Origin: Serratia liquefaciens
GTDB lineage: Bacteria; Pseudomonadota; Gammaproteobacteria; Enterobacterales; Enterobacteriaceae
Length of the DNA: 64,000 nucleotides
Direction: 5' to 3'
Assembly: GCA_012719855.1 (NCBI GenBank)
Contig: JAAXZN010000026.1
Coordinates: forward strand, 32,449 to 96,448
This document shows, piece by piece, positions 10,150 through 20,396 of the stretch. How positions within the stretch are numbered: the first letter of the stretch is position 1; each line of letters opens with the position of its first letter. Both the position numbers and the translations under genes were made by a program. The notes under the pieces are model-generated. The model did not search any database. It saw nothing but the letters and a program-made list of their open reading frames with translations, and was not told the origin of the DNA.

Positions 10150-10701
10150 TTAGAAGTAGCTGACGAAAGGCTTGCTGTCAGGGGCGACAACTTTGGTGGC
10201 GGCTTTCAACTGAGGAGTCCCCAAATACAGGAAACCCACAATTTCGTCCTGCTCGCGGCAGCCAAAGGCTTCGCGAACCAGAGGATGTTCGGTCCAGGCA
10301 CCGGTACGCCAGATGCCGTTGAAACCTTGCGCCAGCGCGGCCATCTGCATCGCCTGCACCGCACAACCGGCAGAAACCACCTGCTCCCAGCGCGGCACCT
10401 TGGTTTCTTCGGTGCAATGCGCCACCACGGTGATGATCAGTGGTGCGCGGAACGGGGCTTTTGTCGCCTTTTCAATGGCCGCTTCGTCCATATCGTCCTG
10501 CTTTGCAGCAACTTGTAACAATTGGCTGAAGCGCTCCAGGCCCTGGTTTTCAATCATTATAAAACGCCATGGCTGCAATGCGCCGTGGTCAGGTGCCCGC
10601 AGGCCCGCGTTGATGATATTTTGACGAGCCTCATTGGCGGGCGCAGGCTCGGCGAGGCGTGAGGCCGAACGGCGATTCAATAAAAGATCCAGTGCATCCA
10701 T
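10150..10701 (-). CDS. ydjA: NAD(P)H nitroreductase YdjA
   Basis: A 183-residue minimal flavin nitroreductase that binds FMN as a homodimer. The N-terminal RRSASR motif and the [15 protein letters not shown] and GIWRTGAW segments match the YdjA subgroup, which is the smallest in the family. The physiological substrate is not known. The gene lies upstream of selD on the same strand and is divergent from sppA, the same context as in E. coli. Confidence 0.92.
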   Translation of the reverse strand: MDALDLLLNRRSASRLAEPAPANEARQNIINAGLRAPDHGALQPWRFIMIENQGLERFSQLLQVAAKQDDMDEAAIEKATKAPFRAPLIITVVAHCTEETKVPRWEQVVSAGCAVQAMQMAALAQGFNGIWRTGAWTEHPLVREAFGCREQDEIVGFLYLGTPQLKAATKVVAPDSKPFVSYF

Positions 10702-10861
10702 CGTAAACTCCTGATAACAATTTTCATTACGATCACGTTAACATAGCTAAACGGCGAGTGACAGCGTCGGTAATACCCTCTGTGACACACGATTTAAAGC
10801 TGACATTTCCTCGGCCGCTCATTAGGATAGCGGAACATTCTCGACTCTTGCTGGAGAGCAC

Positions 10862-12718
10862 ATGCGCACATTGTGGCAAATCATTGCCGGCGTTTTCAGG
10901 TGGACATGGCGTCTGCTGAACTTTATCAGGGAACTGATCCTTAATCTGTTCCTGGTGTTGCTGATCCTGGTTGGGGTCGGTATTTATCTTTCATTCCAGA
11001 GCGCAACCACCCCTGCCGTTGCTACTCGCGGCGCGTTACTGGTGGACCTGAGCGGCGTGGTCGTTGACCAACCCTCGATGAACAACAAAGTGCGCCAATG
11101 GGGCCGTGAACTGCTGGGTGCGTCCAGTAACCGTCTGCAGGAAAACTCCCTGTTTGACGTGGTTGACAGCATCCGCAAAGCCAAGGACGACAAAAACATT
11201 ACCGGCATGGTATTGCAGTTAAATGATTTTGCCGGTGCCGATCAGCCTTCGCTGCAATACATGGGCAAGGCGCTGCGGGAATTCCGCGACAGTGGGAAAC
11301 CGATTTTCGCCATTGGCGACAGCTATAACCAGACGCAATACTATCTGGCCAGCTACGCCAACAAGGTTTATCTGTCGCCGCAGGGCGCTGTCGATCTGCA
11401 CGGTTTCGCCACCAACAATCTTTACTACAAATCCCTGTTGGAGAAACTCAAGGTCACCACCAATATCTTCCGGGTGGGCACCTATAAATCTGCGGTAGAA
11501 CCGCTGATCCGTGACGATATGTCACCGGCCGCCCGTGAGGCCGACAGCCGCTGGATTGGCGGACTGTGGCAGAACTACCTGGATACCGTAGCCGCCAACC
11601 GTCAGATCACCGCGCAGCAACTGTTCCCAGGCGCGGCGGGCGTATTGACTGGCTTGCAGGCCGCCGGTGGCGATACCGCCAAGTATGCGCTGGACAATAA
11701 GCTGGTGGATGAGCTGGCTTCACGCACCGTGATCGAGAACCAACTGATCAAGACTTTCGGTTGGGACAAGCAGGCGAACGATTTCAACGCCACCAGCATC
11801 TATGACTATCAGCCGAAAGCGGCGCCGGATCAGGGAGGCAAAATTGCCGTGATCTTCGCCAACGGCGCGATCATGGACGGCCCGCAGACGCCAGGCACCG
11901 TTGGGGGTGACACCACCGCCGCGGAACTGCGTCAGGCAAGACTGGATCCGGCGATCAAAGCGGTTATCTTCCGGGTTAACAGCCCTGGAGGCAGCGTCAG
12001 CGCTTCTGAAGTGATCCGTTCCGAACTGGCCGCAGTACGCGCCGCCGGAAAACCAGTGGTGGTTTCCATGGGCGGTATGGCGGCATCGGGCGGCTATTGG
12101 GTCTCTACGCCGGCAGACTACATCATCGCCAGCCCGAGCACCCTCACCGGTTCTATCGGCATCTTCGGGGTGATCAACACCTACGAACAGACGCTGGACA
12201 GCATTGGCGTGCATACCGATGGTGTGGCTACCTCGCCGCTGGCGGATCTGGCGGTAACCAAGGCGCTACCGCCAGAGTTCTCGCAGATGATGCAGCTGAA
12301 CATCGAGAAAGGTTATCAAAACTTTATCGATCTGGTCGCCAAAGCCCGCAAAATGACGCCGCAGCAGGTTGATCAAATTGCTCAAGGGCACGTGTGGTTG
12401 GGCAGCGATGCCAAAACCAACGGTCTGGTCGATCAACTGGGCGATTTTGACGACGCGGTGAAAAAAGCGGCCGAACTGGCGCAGTTGAAACAATGGCAGC
12501 TTAACTGGTTTGTCGATTCGCCAAGCCTGACCGACATGGTGCTCAGCCAGTTTAGCGTGTCTATTCACGCCATGCTGCCGGCAGCCATTCAGTCAATGCT
12601 GCCTGCGCCGCTGGCCTCGGTCGCCATGGCGGTGAAAGAACAGCCGGGTTTGTTCAATAACCTGAACGATCCACAAAACCGCTATGCCATCTGTTTGACC
12701 TGCGGAGAAGTCCGCTAA
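10862..12718 (+). CDS. sppA: Signal peptide peptidase SppA, 67 kDa type (protease IV)
   Basis: An inner-membrane serine protease that digests cleaved signal peptides. The 618-residue product has one N-terminal transmembrane segment (about residues 26-44), two homologous S49 halves, the catalytic Lys209 in [11 protein letters not shown] and the nucleophile Ser409 in MAASGGYW, both at the E. coli positions. It is transcribed alone and followed by a strong terminator; ydjA is divergent. Confidence 0.97.
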   Translation: MRTLWQIIAGVFRWTWRLLNFIRELILNLFLVLLILVGVGIYLSFQSATTPAVATRGALLVDLSGVVVDQPSMNNKVRQWGRELLGASSNRLQENSLFDVVDSIRKAKDDKNITGMVLQLNDFAGADQPSLQYMGKALREFRDSGKPIFAIGDSYNQTQYYLASYANKVYLSPQGAVDLHGFATNNLYYKSLLEKLKVTTNIFRVGTYKSAVEPLIRDDMSPAAREADSRWIGGLWQNYLDTVAANRQITAQQLFPGAAGVLTGLQAAGGDTAKYALDNKLVDELASRTVIENQLIKTFGWDKQANDFNATSIYDYQPKAAPDQGGKIAVIFANGAIMDGPQTPGTVGGDTTAAELRQARLDPAIKAVIFRVNSPGGSVSASEVIRSELAAVRAAGKPVVVSMGGMAASGGYWVSTPADYIIASPSTLTGSIGIFGVINTYEQTLDSIGVHTDGVATSPLADLAVTKALPPEFSQMMQLNIEKGYQNFIDLVAKARKMTPQQVDQIAQGHVWLGSDAKTNGLVDQLGDFDDAVKKAAELAQLKQWQLNWFVDSPSLTDMVLSQFSVSIHAMLPAAIQSMLPAPLASVAMAVKEQPGLFNNLNDPQNRYAICLTCGEVR

Positions 12719-12730
12719 CAAATTAATCCT

Positions 12731-12757
12731 CAGCCCGGCACCCGCCGGGCTTTTTTT
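12731..12757 (+). terminator. Rho-independent terminator after sppA
   Basis: AGCCCGGC / GCCGGGCT stem with a short loop followed by a run of seven Ts. Confidence 0.9.
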
Positions 12758-12811
12758 CTGCGCTTATCCCCCTATAATTCAGCCCATCATATTTCTGTTA
12801 AAACAATGACC

Positions 12812-13828
12812 ATGCAAAAGAAATCGATTTACGTCGCTTACACCGGCGGTACCATCGGCATGCAACGTTCTGATCACGGCTACATTCCGGTGTCCGGTCA
12901 CCTGCAGCGCCAGCTGGCCTTGATGCCTGAGTTTCACCGGCCGGAGATGCCGGACTTCACCATTCATGAATATGCGCCGCTGATCGACTCCTCCGACATG
13001 ACGCCGGAAGACTGGCAGCATATCGCCGACGACATCAAACAGAATTACCACCTCTATGATGGCTTCGTGATCCTGCACGGTACCGACACCATGGCCTTCA
13101 CCGCTTCGGCCCTGTCGTTCATGCTGGAAAACCTGGCCAAGCCGGTGATCGTCACCGGTTCGCAAATCCCACTGGCTGAACTGCGTTCCGACGGTCAAAC
13201 CAACCTGCTCAACGCGCTGTACTTGGCCGCCAACCATCCGGTGAATGAAGTCAGCCTGTTCTTCAACAACAAACTGTTCCGCGGCAACCGCACCACCAAG
13301 GCGCACGCTGACGGTTTCGACGCCTTTGCCTCGCCTAACCTGCCGCCGCTGCTGGAAGCCGGGATCCACATCCGTCGCCAGAACGGTATCGACAGCCCGG
13401 TCTGCAACGGGGAGCTGAAAGTGCATGACATCACTCCACAGCCGATCGGCGTGGTAACGATTTACCCAGGGATTTCCGGCGCGGTGGTGCGCAACTTTTT
13501 GCTGCAACCGGTGAAAGCCCTGATCCTGCGTTCTTACGGCGTGGGCAACGCACCGCAAAAAGCGGAGCTGGTTGATGAATTGCGCGACGCTTCCGAACGC
13601 GGCATTGTGGTCGTTAACCTGACCCAATGCATATCCGGTCGGGTGAATATGGAAGGCTACGCCACCGGCAACGCGCTGGCCCATGCCGGGGTCATCAGCG
13701 GATTCGACATGACGGTCGAGGCCGCCTTGACCAAGCTGCATTATCTGCTGAGCCAACCGCTGACGCCGACGCAAATCCGCAGCCAGATGCAGCAAGATCT
13801 GCGCGGCGAACTGAGCATCAGCGGTTAA
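12812..13828 (+). CDS. ansA: L-asparaginase I (cytoplasmic)
   Basis: AnsA hydrolyses asparagine to aspartate and ammonia in the cytoplasm, with low affinity compared with periplasmic AnsB. The 338-residue product shows no signal peptide. Active-site threonines are in AYTGGTIG (Thr14) and HGTDTMAF (Thr91, Asp92), and the distal Lys lies in NRTTKAHADGFDAF. I used the second ATG (12812, MQKKSIYVAY) because it gives the E. coli length; an ATG two codons upstream is also possible. pncA starts 25 bases after the stop, so the two form an operon as in E. coli. Confidence 0.95.
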   Translation: MQKKSIYVAYTGGTIGMQRSDHGYIPVSGHLQRQLALMPEFHRPEMPDFTIHEYAPLIDSSDMTPEDWQHIADDIKQNYHLYDGFVILHGTDTMAFTASALSFMLENLAKPVIVTGSQIPLAELRSDGQTNLLNALYLAANHPVNEVSLFFNNKLFRGNRTTKAHADGFDAFASPNLPPLLEAGIHIRRQNGIDSPVCNGELKVHDITPQPIGVVTIYPGISGAVVRNFLLQPVKALILRSYGVGNAPQKAELVDELRDASERGIVVVNLTQCISGRVNMEGYATGNALAHAGVISGFDMTVEAALTKLHYLLSQPLTPTQIRSQMQQDLRGELSISG

Positions 13829-13853
13829 CCCAACCCTTTACGACGGAGTCGCG

Positions 13854-14486
13854 ATGAAAACAGCCCTGCTGCTAATCGATTTGCAAAACGATTTTTGCCC
13901 CAACGGCGCATTGGCGGTGACAGACGGCGACGCCGTGATCGCCGTAGCCAATCGGGCAATAGAGGCCTGCAACGCGCGGGGCGAACCCGTGGTCGCCAGC
14001 CAGGACTGGCATCCTGCCAATCACCGTAGCTTTGCGGTAAACGCCAACGCACAAGTGGGTACGCTGGGTGAACTGGAGGGTTTGCCGCAGGTGTGGTGGC
14101 CGGTGCACTGCGTTCAGGAAAGCCCAGGTGCCGAGCTTCATCCGCAATTAAACCAACGGGATATCGTCGCCGTATTCCGCAAAGGTCAAAATACGGATAT
14201 CGACAGCTACAGCGCCTTCTTCGACAACGGACATCGCTCGCGTACCGAGTTGGACCGCTGGTTGAAAGCTCATGACGTGAGCCATTTGGCCGTGATGGGG
14301 CTGGCAACCGACTACTGCGTCAAGTTCAGCGTCCTGGATGCGCTCGCGCTGGGGTATCAGACTTCGGTAATTACCGACGGCTGTCGCGGCGTTAATTTGC
14401 AACCTGGCGACAGTCAGGAAGCCCTTCAGGCCATGCAGCAGGCTGGTGCAGAGCTCGTTACCCTGTCACAATTCATCGAACGATAA
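13854..14486 (+). CDS. pncA: Nicotinamidase
   Basis: PncA deamidates nicotinamide to nicotinate in the pyridine nucleotide salvage pathway; homologues also activate pyrazinamide. The 210-residue product has the catalytic triad Asp9, Lys110 and Cys155 (in ATDYCVKF) and the metal ligands in SQDWHPANH (Asp51, His53, His57). A ribosome-binding site ACGGAG precedes the ATG. It is the second gene of the ansA-pncA unit. The intergenic stretch that follows contains a tract of nine Cs at about 14504-14513. Confidence 0.95.
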   Translation: MKTALLLIDLQNDFCPNGALAVTDGDAVIAVANRAIEACNARGEPVVASQDWHPANHRSFAVNANAQVGTLGELEGLPQVWWPVHCVQESPGAELHPQLNQRDIVAVFRKGQNTDIDSYSAFFDNGHRSRTELDRWLKAHDVSHLAVMGLATDYCVKFSVLDALALGYQTSVITDGCRGVNLQPGDSQEALQAMQQAGAELVTLSQFIER

Positions 14487-14597
14487 TGCGTCGGGTGCTG
14501 ATGGCCCCCCCCCATTCCCCCGCCGGCAAATCTCGACATCGCTCACATTCCGACCATTCTCCTGTGATGACATCTTGTTCGCGTGCAGCACATTTGC

Positions 14598-14603
14598 TGT
14601 TAT
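14598..14603 (+). promoter_or_regulatory. Possible -10 element of chiD
   Basis: TTGTTC at 14575-14580 and TGTTAT at 14598-14603 are spaced by 17 bases, about 115 bases before the chiD ATG. This is the best sigma-70-like pair in the gap but both hexamers are imperfect. Confidence 0.35.
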
Positions 14604-14669
14604 GACCGCTGATGTATTGGCATCAATCAGTTATACGCATCCGGGGCCCATTGAGCCCGGCTTTATGTT

Positions 14670-14705
14670 ACCGCCTGAGGCGGTTTCGGGTCGGCCTTGC
14701 CGACC
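14670..14705 (+). promoter_or_regulatory. Two tandem hairpins in the chiD leader, next to the ribosome-binding site
   Basis: ACCGCC-TGA-GGCGGT (14670-14684) and GGTCGGC-CTT-GCCGACC (14689-14705) are perfect stems with three-base loops. The second ends one base before the AAAGGAG ribosome-binding site of chiD (14706-14711). They could protect the 5' leader, or control ribosome access. There is no U-run, so they are not ordinary terminators. Confidence 0.6.
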
Positions 14706-14717
14706 AAAGGAGATAAC

Positions 14718-15998
14718 ATGGTTTTCACCCGTAAACTGCTGCCTTTGCTGGTCGCGGTGCAGTTTGGTATGGCTGGTGCCGGCATGGCACACGCCGCCTC
14801 TTACCTCTCCGTCGGCTATTTCAACGGCGGGGGTGACGTTACCGCCGGTCCAGGCGGCGATATCAACAAGCTGGACGTCACGCAAATCACTCACCTCAAT
14901 TACTCCTTCGGCCTGATCTACAACGATGAGAAAGAGGAATCCAATCCGGCGCTAAAAGACCCGGCTCGCCTGCACCAGATTTATCTGTCACCCAAGGTGA
15001 TGGCCGATCTGAAGCTGCTGCCGGTGTTGCGTAGACAGAATCCTGAGTTGAAAGTGCTGCTGTCCGTCGGCGGTTGGGGGGCTCGCGGTTTTTCTGGTGC
15101 GGCGGCAACGCCAGAGAGCCGGAGCGTATTTATCCGTTCGGTGCTGGACGTCATCAAGCAGTACCAACTGGACGGCATCGATCTCGACTGGGAGTATCCG
15201 GTTAACGGTGCCTGGGGGCTGGTCGAAAGCCAACCGGCGGATCGGGCCAACTTCACCGTGCTGCTGAAAGAACTGCATAGCGCCCTGAATAAAAATAAAT
15301 TGCTGACCATCGCCGTAGGCGCCAACGTTAAAAGTCCGCAGGAATGGGTGGACATCAAAGGTATTGCGCCCTACCTCGATTATATCAATCTGATGACCTA
15401 CGACATGGCGTACGGCACGCAATATTTCAACTCCAATCTGTATGATTCCAAACAATGGCCGACCGTCGCGGCGGCCGATCGTTACAGTGCCAATTTTGTC
15501 GTGGATAATTATTTGGCCGCCGGATTAAAACCGGCGCAGCTAAATCTGGGCATCGGTTTTTATGGTCGGGTCCCCAAACGCGCCACTGAGCCCGGCATCG
15601 ACTGGGACAAAGCCGACGCGGCGAAAACCCCTGTCACCCAGCCCTATTTCACCGCTCGCGAAACCGCCGTCTTCAAATCACTGGGGTTGGACCTGACCAA
15701 GGACAGCTATTTCAAATATAACGATATCGTCAGCAAGCTGTTAAACGATCCACAACGGCGCTTCAGCGCCCATTGGGACAGCGACGCCCAGGCTCCGTAT
15801 CTGACGATGAAATCCGCCGAGGGCAAGCCCTTATTCGCCATTTCGTACGAGAACCCGCGCTCGGTTGAACTGAAGGCTGATTACATCAAGAGCAAGGGAT
15901 TGGGGGGCGCGATGTTCTGGGAATATGGCGCAGACGACAATAACCGACTGGCGCATCAACTGGCGGAATCGCTGGGGATCAACGGCGGGAAAGGCTAA
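14718..15998 (+). CDS. chiD: Glycoside hydrolase family 18 chitinase, ChiD type
   Basis: A secreted chitinase with a signal peptide (MVFTRKLL...MAHA, cleavage near residue 26) followed by a single GH18 TIM barrel and no chitin-binding module. The catalytic DxxDxDxE motif is DGIDLDWE with Glu159 as the proton donor, and the chitinase SxGG motif is LLSVGGW (Trp120). From memory, Trp114, the Asn30-Asp42 loop and Glu153 of S. proteamaculans ChiD correspond here with a constant offset of six, which is why I call it ChiD rather than ChiA, ChiB or ChiC. That enzyme hydrolyses chitooligosaccharides and has strong transglycosylation activity. The ATG at 14718 has an AAAGGAG site; a TTG seven codons upstream is less likely. 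Confidence 0.85.
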   Translation: MVFTRKLLPLLVAVQFGMAGAGMAHAASYLSVGYFNGGGDVTAGPGGDINKLDVTQITHLNYSFGLIYNDEKEESNPALKDPARLHQIYLSPKVMADLKLLPVLRRQNPELKVLLSVGGWGARGFSGAAATPESRSVFIRSVLDVIKQYQLDGIDLDWEYPVNGAWGLVESQPADRANFTVLLKELHSALNKNKLLTIAVGANVKSPQEWVDIKGIAPYLDYINLMTYDMAYGTQYFNSNLYDSKQWPTVAAADRYSANFVVDNYLAAGLKPAQLNLGIGFYGRVPKRATEPGIDWDKADAAKTPVTQPYFTARETAVFKSLGLDLTKDSYFKYNDIVSKLLNDPQRRFSAHWDSDAQAPYLTMKSAEGKPLFAISYENPRSVELKADYIKSKGLGGAMFWEYGADDNNRLAHQLAESLGINGGKG

Positions 15999-16036
15999 AC
16001 CCACGGGGCGATGTCAGTATCGCCCCGTTATTCGAT

Positions 16037-16309
16037 TTACTGCGGTTTCAGCTTGGCAAGAGGTTCAGCCATAAACTGCTGTTTCAGCTCTTGCTTGCTC
16101 TTCATCACAATCTGGCCGTCGGTGCCGATGCTCATATGTTGCGGATCGGCATTGTGCAACGACTGCCATAACATGACCGCCTGCAGGCTGTTTTCTTTCT
16201 GTTCCGGAGTCAGCGCTACGCCGTCCGGCCATTTGCCCAGCTCAACGGCCAATACCAGCCGTTGATAGATTTCCGGCGTCATGGCGGCAATCAGGTCTTT
16301 CACATCCAT
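16037..16309 (-). CDS. yeaC: YeaC family protein (DUF1315)
   Basis: A 90-residue soluble protein matching E. coli YeaC in length and sequence (MDVKDLIAAMTPEIYQRL, followed by LGKWPDGVALT). It follows msrB on the minus strand with 65 bases between them, as in E. coli. No function is established. The gene converges with chiD, 38 bases away. Confidence 0.88.
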   Translation of the reverse strand: MDVKDLIAAMTPEIYQRLVLAVELGKWPDGVALTPEQKENSLQAVMLWQSLHNADPQHMSIGTDGQIVMKSKQELKQQFMAEPLAKLKPQ

Positions 16310-16374
16310 CAGGGCCTTTCCTCACTCGTGCAAGAATAATTAGCTGAATCGTTTTTTCTAACTCAATGTCGGAT

Positions 16375-16788
16375 TTAGCCGGCGGTTTTCTCACCGTTCT
16401 CACCGTCGGTAAAACTGAGCGACGCCGAGTTAACGCAAAAACGCTCGCCGGTCGGCTGCGGACCGTCGGGGAAGACGTGGCCCAAATGCGCGTCGCAGTG
16501 GCCACAGCGGATCTCGATGCGATGCATATTATGTGAATTATCATCAAGATAACGAATAGCACCGTCGGATACCGGCTGATAGAAGCTCGGCCAGCCGCAC
16601 CCGGAGTCATACTTGCTGTCGGAGTAGAACAGCGGGTGGTTGCAGCACAGGCAATGGTACACGCCCTCGCGTTTGTTGTGCAGCAATTTGCCGGAATACG
16701 GCGCCTCGGTACCACGTTCCTGAGTCACATAACGTTGGATTTCATTCAGTTCCGTGGCCGGATGGTCAGGGGTTGTCTCTTTAGCCAT
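16375..16788 (-). CDS. msrB: Peptide-methionine (R)-S-oxide reductase MsrB
   Basis: MsrB reduces the R epimer of methionine sulfoxide in oxidised proteins. The 137-residue product has the catalytic Cys118 in RFCVNSASL and two CxxC zinc pairs (Cys46/Cys49 and Cys95/Cys98). The start at 16788 (MAKETTPDH) was preferred over one 19 codons upstream because it gives exactly the E. coli length. It is divergent from gapA, with a CRP-like palindrome between them. Confidence 0.95.
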   Translation of the reverse strand: MAKETTPDHPATELNEIQRYVTQERGTEAPYSGKLLHNKREGVYHCLCCNHPLFYSDSKYDSGCGWPSFYQPVSDGAIRYLDDNSHNMHRIEIRCGHCDAHLGHVFPDGPQPTGERFCVNSASLSFTDGENGEKTAG

Positions 16789-16912
16789 TTGTGCGATTCT
16801 CTGAATGTGGATAATGTCAACGAAAACAATGAGTAATAATAACAAAAAATTAACAACACTGCAGCGCTTTTTGGCCTAAACTGTAGCCCATAAAGGTCAC
16901 GTCGCGGCAATA

Positions 16913-16928
16913 TGTGATACCGATCACA
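16913..16928. promoter_or_regulatory. CRP-like palindrome between msrB and gapA
   Basis: TGTGATACCGATCACA is a perfect match to the two CRP half-sites (TGTGA-N6-TCACA). It lies about 125 bases from the msrB start and 208 bases from the gapA start; E. coli gapA also has a CRP-controlled promoter. Confidence 0.7.
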
Positions 16929-17065
16929 TATCTTATATGGACTGACTTTATACTTGGCGGTTTGACCCCATATTACGGATGAGGCCGAACGCAAACGGAA
17001 CGTGCAATAAGCGCTCAAACCAGGCTGCGAGGTTTGATTTGCAGCAAGTATTGACACGATTCCGC

Positions 17066-17093
17066 TTGACGCTTGGTAAGGTTTTTGTAATTT
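17066..17093 (+). promoter_or_regulatory. Predicted main gapA promoter
   Basis: TTGACG at 17066-17071 and TAATTT at 17088-17093, 16 bases apart, lie in a stretch that looks almost unchanged from the E. coli gapA P1 region as I remember it. A second TTGACA at 17051-17056 is nearby. Confidence 0.55.
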
Positions 17094-17124
17094 TACAGGC
17101 AACCTTTTATTCACTAACAAATAG

Positions 17125-18132
<1,008 letters not shown>

Positions 18133-18156
18133 TGGATTGATGCCAAGCTGATGATG

Positions 18157-18184
18157 AGGGCGACATTTTTGTCGCCCTTTTTTT
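18157..18184 (+). terminator. Rho-independent terminator after gapA
   Basis: AGGGCGAC / GTCGCCCT form an 8-base stem with a T-rich loop and a following T-run of about seven. Confidence 0.9.
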
Positions 18185-18212
18185 GTTTCTACGGCGAACA
18201 AAAGGCCAACCG

Positions 18213-19088
18213 ATGAACGAAAAAATTTTCACCCTACCCGTTACTCAGCAAATTTCTCCTTATATCAGCCAACGTCAGCTCGAAGAACTGCCTGTGGTGG
18301 TGGTTTCCCACCCGAAAGTACGCGCGGCTATCACACTGCAGGGCGCACATCTGCTGGCCTGGCAACCCAGCGGTGAAAAGCCGGTCATTTGGCTGAGCAA
18401 CAACACGCCGTTTAAAAAAGGCAATGCTATCCGCGGCGGCGTCCCTATTTGCTGGCCCTGGTTTGGTCCGGTGGCAAAACCGTCGCACGGTTTCGCCCGC
18501 AATCAACCCTGGAGCCTGACGGCGCATGATGAAGATGATAACGGCGTCATTCTGACCTTCACGCTGAAAGACAATGAGCAAACCCGTAGCCTGTGGCCAC
18601 ACGCCTTTACGCTGATTGCCCGCTTCAAGCTAGGCGAAGAGTGCGAGATAGAGCTGGAGTCCCACGGTGATTATCAGGCCACTGCGGCGCTGCATAGCTA
18701 CTTCCAGATTGGGGACATTGAACAGGTTAAGGTCGCCGGGCTCGGCGTGCCTTATATCGATAAAGTCGCTGGGGGCGCCGAAGCCAAACAGACGGGTGAC
18801 GTGACTTTCGTCGGCCAGACCGATCGGGTTTATACCCAGCCGGAGGCCTTTAGCCTGATCAAAGACGCAGCGCTTCAACGCACCATTGAGGTTCATCACC
18901 ACCATATGAGTGATGTAATTGCCTGGAACCCTGGCGTAGAGCTTTCTTGCAGCATGGCGGACATGCCTAACGACGGCTATAAAACCATGGTTTGCGTGGA
19001 AACCGGCCGCGTCAGCAAACCGCTGATCGCAGCAGGGGAACAACCGGCACGGCTGGCAGTGACCTTCCGCACCCGCAAGAACGGATGA
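18213..19088 (+). CDS. yeaD: D-hexose-6-phosphate mutarotase YeaD
   Basis: An aldose-1-epimerase-family enzyme that interconverts the anomers of glucose 6-phosphate and related hexose phosphates. The 291-residue product contains LQGAHLLAWQP, NAIRGGVPICWPWFG and SHGFAR, with the active-site His of the family, and a later conserved glutamate in VCVET. It follows gapA with the gapA terminator in between, so it may have lower independent expression or be reached by read-through. Start at 18213 follows an AAAGG box. Two inverted repeats follow the stop. Confidence 0.93.
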   Translation: MNEKIFTLPVTQQISPYISQRQLEELPVVVVSHPKVRAAITLQGAHLLAWQPSGEKPVIWLSNNTPFKKGNAIRGGVPICWPWFGPVAKPSHGFARNQPWSLTAHDEDDNGVILTFTLKDNEQTRSLWPHAFTLIARFKLGEECEIELESHGDYQATAALHSYFQIGDIEQVKVAGLGVPYIDKVAGGAEAKQTGDVTFVGQTDRVYTQPEAFSLIKDAALQRTIEVHHHHMSDVIAWNPGVELSCSMADMPNDGYKTMVCVETGRVSKPLIAAGEQPARLAVTFRTRKNG

Positions 19089-19142
19089 TAGCATCAGGGC
19101 GGTGGAAACTGCCGCCCTACGTTATCGCACTACAGATGTGCA

Positions 19143-19164
19143 AAAGGGGCGCTAGCGCCCCTTT
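19143..19164. terminator. Bidirectional terminator between yeaD and mipA
   Basis: AAAGGGGCGC / GCGCCCCTTT is a 10-base self-complementary stem flanked by A and T runs, between convergent genes. A second stem, AGGGCGG (19096-19102) with CCGCCCT (19112-19118), lies just before it. Confidence 0.75.
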
Positions 19165-19201
19165 ATGATGCCTTCATTGCACCATTTTCGTGCATTCGCT
19201 T

Positions 19202-19966
19202 TTAGAAGCTGTAGCTCACACCCGTCATCAACAACCCGGTGTAAGATTTATCCACCATCGGGCTGTCTTTCACTTCATCAGACAGTTTGATATAACGGCC
19301 TACAAAGAAGGCATTCCAGTCTTTGTTGATCTGGTAGTTGGCGCTCAACTCAGCGTAAGGTGCCCAGCTGTCGCTTGGCGTGTAGCTGTCCAGACCGCTG
19401 CGGCGAGATTCGTTATCGTTCACGCCGAAGTAGTATTTATTCTGGTTTTTGCTGCTCCACATCACACCTACGCCAGGGACCAGGGTGAAGGCATCCAGCT
19501 CAAATTTGTACAGGTAGGCAACGTCACCGACCATACCGTTGCTGTAATTGAGCGTATCGCCGGTAAAGGTGGTGCGCAGGCTGCCCCACTCGGCGTTATG
19601 CGTATAAGCCAGACCGGCCATCAGCGTGCCACGGCGCTTGTTCAACTTCTTCATGCGGTCGTCGTCGCTGTCACCCGGACGGTAGCCCAACGGTGAGTAG
19701 TAACCCATCAGACTCAGTTGGTTTTCCTGATCTTTCCACAGGTAATAACCGGCGGTCAGGGTACGGAAGTAGAAGTCATCCCCTTCATAGTTGATGACGG
19801 GTACCGGATATACGCGGTCCTGATAGCCACGATACGGATCCGGGCTAACCAGCGCGGAAGCACCGAGTGACCAGGTTCCAGCCTGAGCACTTTGCGCACA
19901 AACCATTGCGGAAGCGATAATTGCTAGCGTTTTGAGTTGAAAAATCTTCACTGGTTCTTTTTCCAT
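19202..19966 (-). CDS. mipA: MipA/OmpV family outer-membrane protein
   Basis: In E. coli MipA is the outer-membrane scaffold that links the lytic transglycosylase MltA to PBP1B; other OmpV family members act as porin-like proteins. The product has a signal peptide ending SAQA and an aromatic-rich beta-barrel sequence with the conserved YPVPVINYEGDDFYFR segment and a C-terminal Phe (GVSYSF). I placed the start at the ATG at 19966; a GTG five codons inside (19951) gives a typical lysine-led signal peptide and is also possible. Neighbour context (yeaD, yeaG) matches E. coli. Confidence 0.88.
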   Translation of the reverse strand: MEKEPVKIFQLKTLAIIASAMVCAQSAQAGTWSLGASALVSPDPYRGYQDRVYPVPVINYEGDDFYFRTLTAGYYLWKDQENQLSLMGYYSPLGYRPGDSDDDRMKKLNKRRGTLMAGLAYTHNAEWGSLRTTFTGDTLNYSNGMVGDVAYLYKFELDAFTLVPGVGVMWSSKNQNKYYFGVNDNESRRSGLDSYTPSDSWAPYAELSANYQINKDWNAFFVGRYIKLSDEVKDSPMVDKSYTGLLMTGVSYSF

Positions 19967-20290
19967 AAATAACAGAGTTAATAGCCAGCTTAGTTTATGT
20001 GAAATTGTCGTTACACGCCTAATCTTTACAATAGAAAACAACCAAGATCGAATAACTTAGAATAGAAATATGAATTAATCATGGCGGAACAGTGACGTTT
20101 TTTACCGCAGGCCGCGCCAGACAAGGCATTTGGCTATCCCTGTCATAACTGAGTCATTGATATGACTTAAAAAAAGCTTTTTACCACGCAGGAAATTTTC
20201 TGGTATGCAAACTAAGCTTAAATCAGAAGGTGAATGAATCCCGAGCCCAGTGGCAATACAGCGCAACTCGCGATAATAAGCGCACCAAGT

Positions 20291-20306
20291 TGGCATACGG
20301 GTTGCT
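20291..20306 (+). promoter_or_regulatory. Sigma-54 promoter of yeaG-yeaH
   Basis: TGGCATACGGGTTGCT matches the -24/-12 pattern TGGCAC(N)5TTGC[A/T], with exact spacing, about 95 bases before the yeaG start. E. coli yeaGH is known to be under NtrC and sigma-54 control in nitrogen starvation. I see no clear NtrC site by eye, and nothing else recognisable in the remaining 20042-20396 gap. Confidence 0.8.
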
Positions 20307-20396
20307 GTACTCAAGGATAACTTCTTCTTTCGGGGGCCAAAACACAATCATCAGCTCCCTTTAACCTGTGCTAATAACGAAAGGACGGGCATCGCC

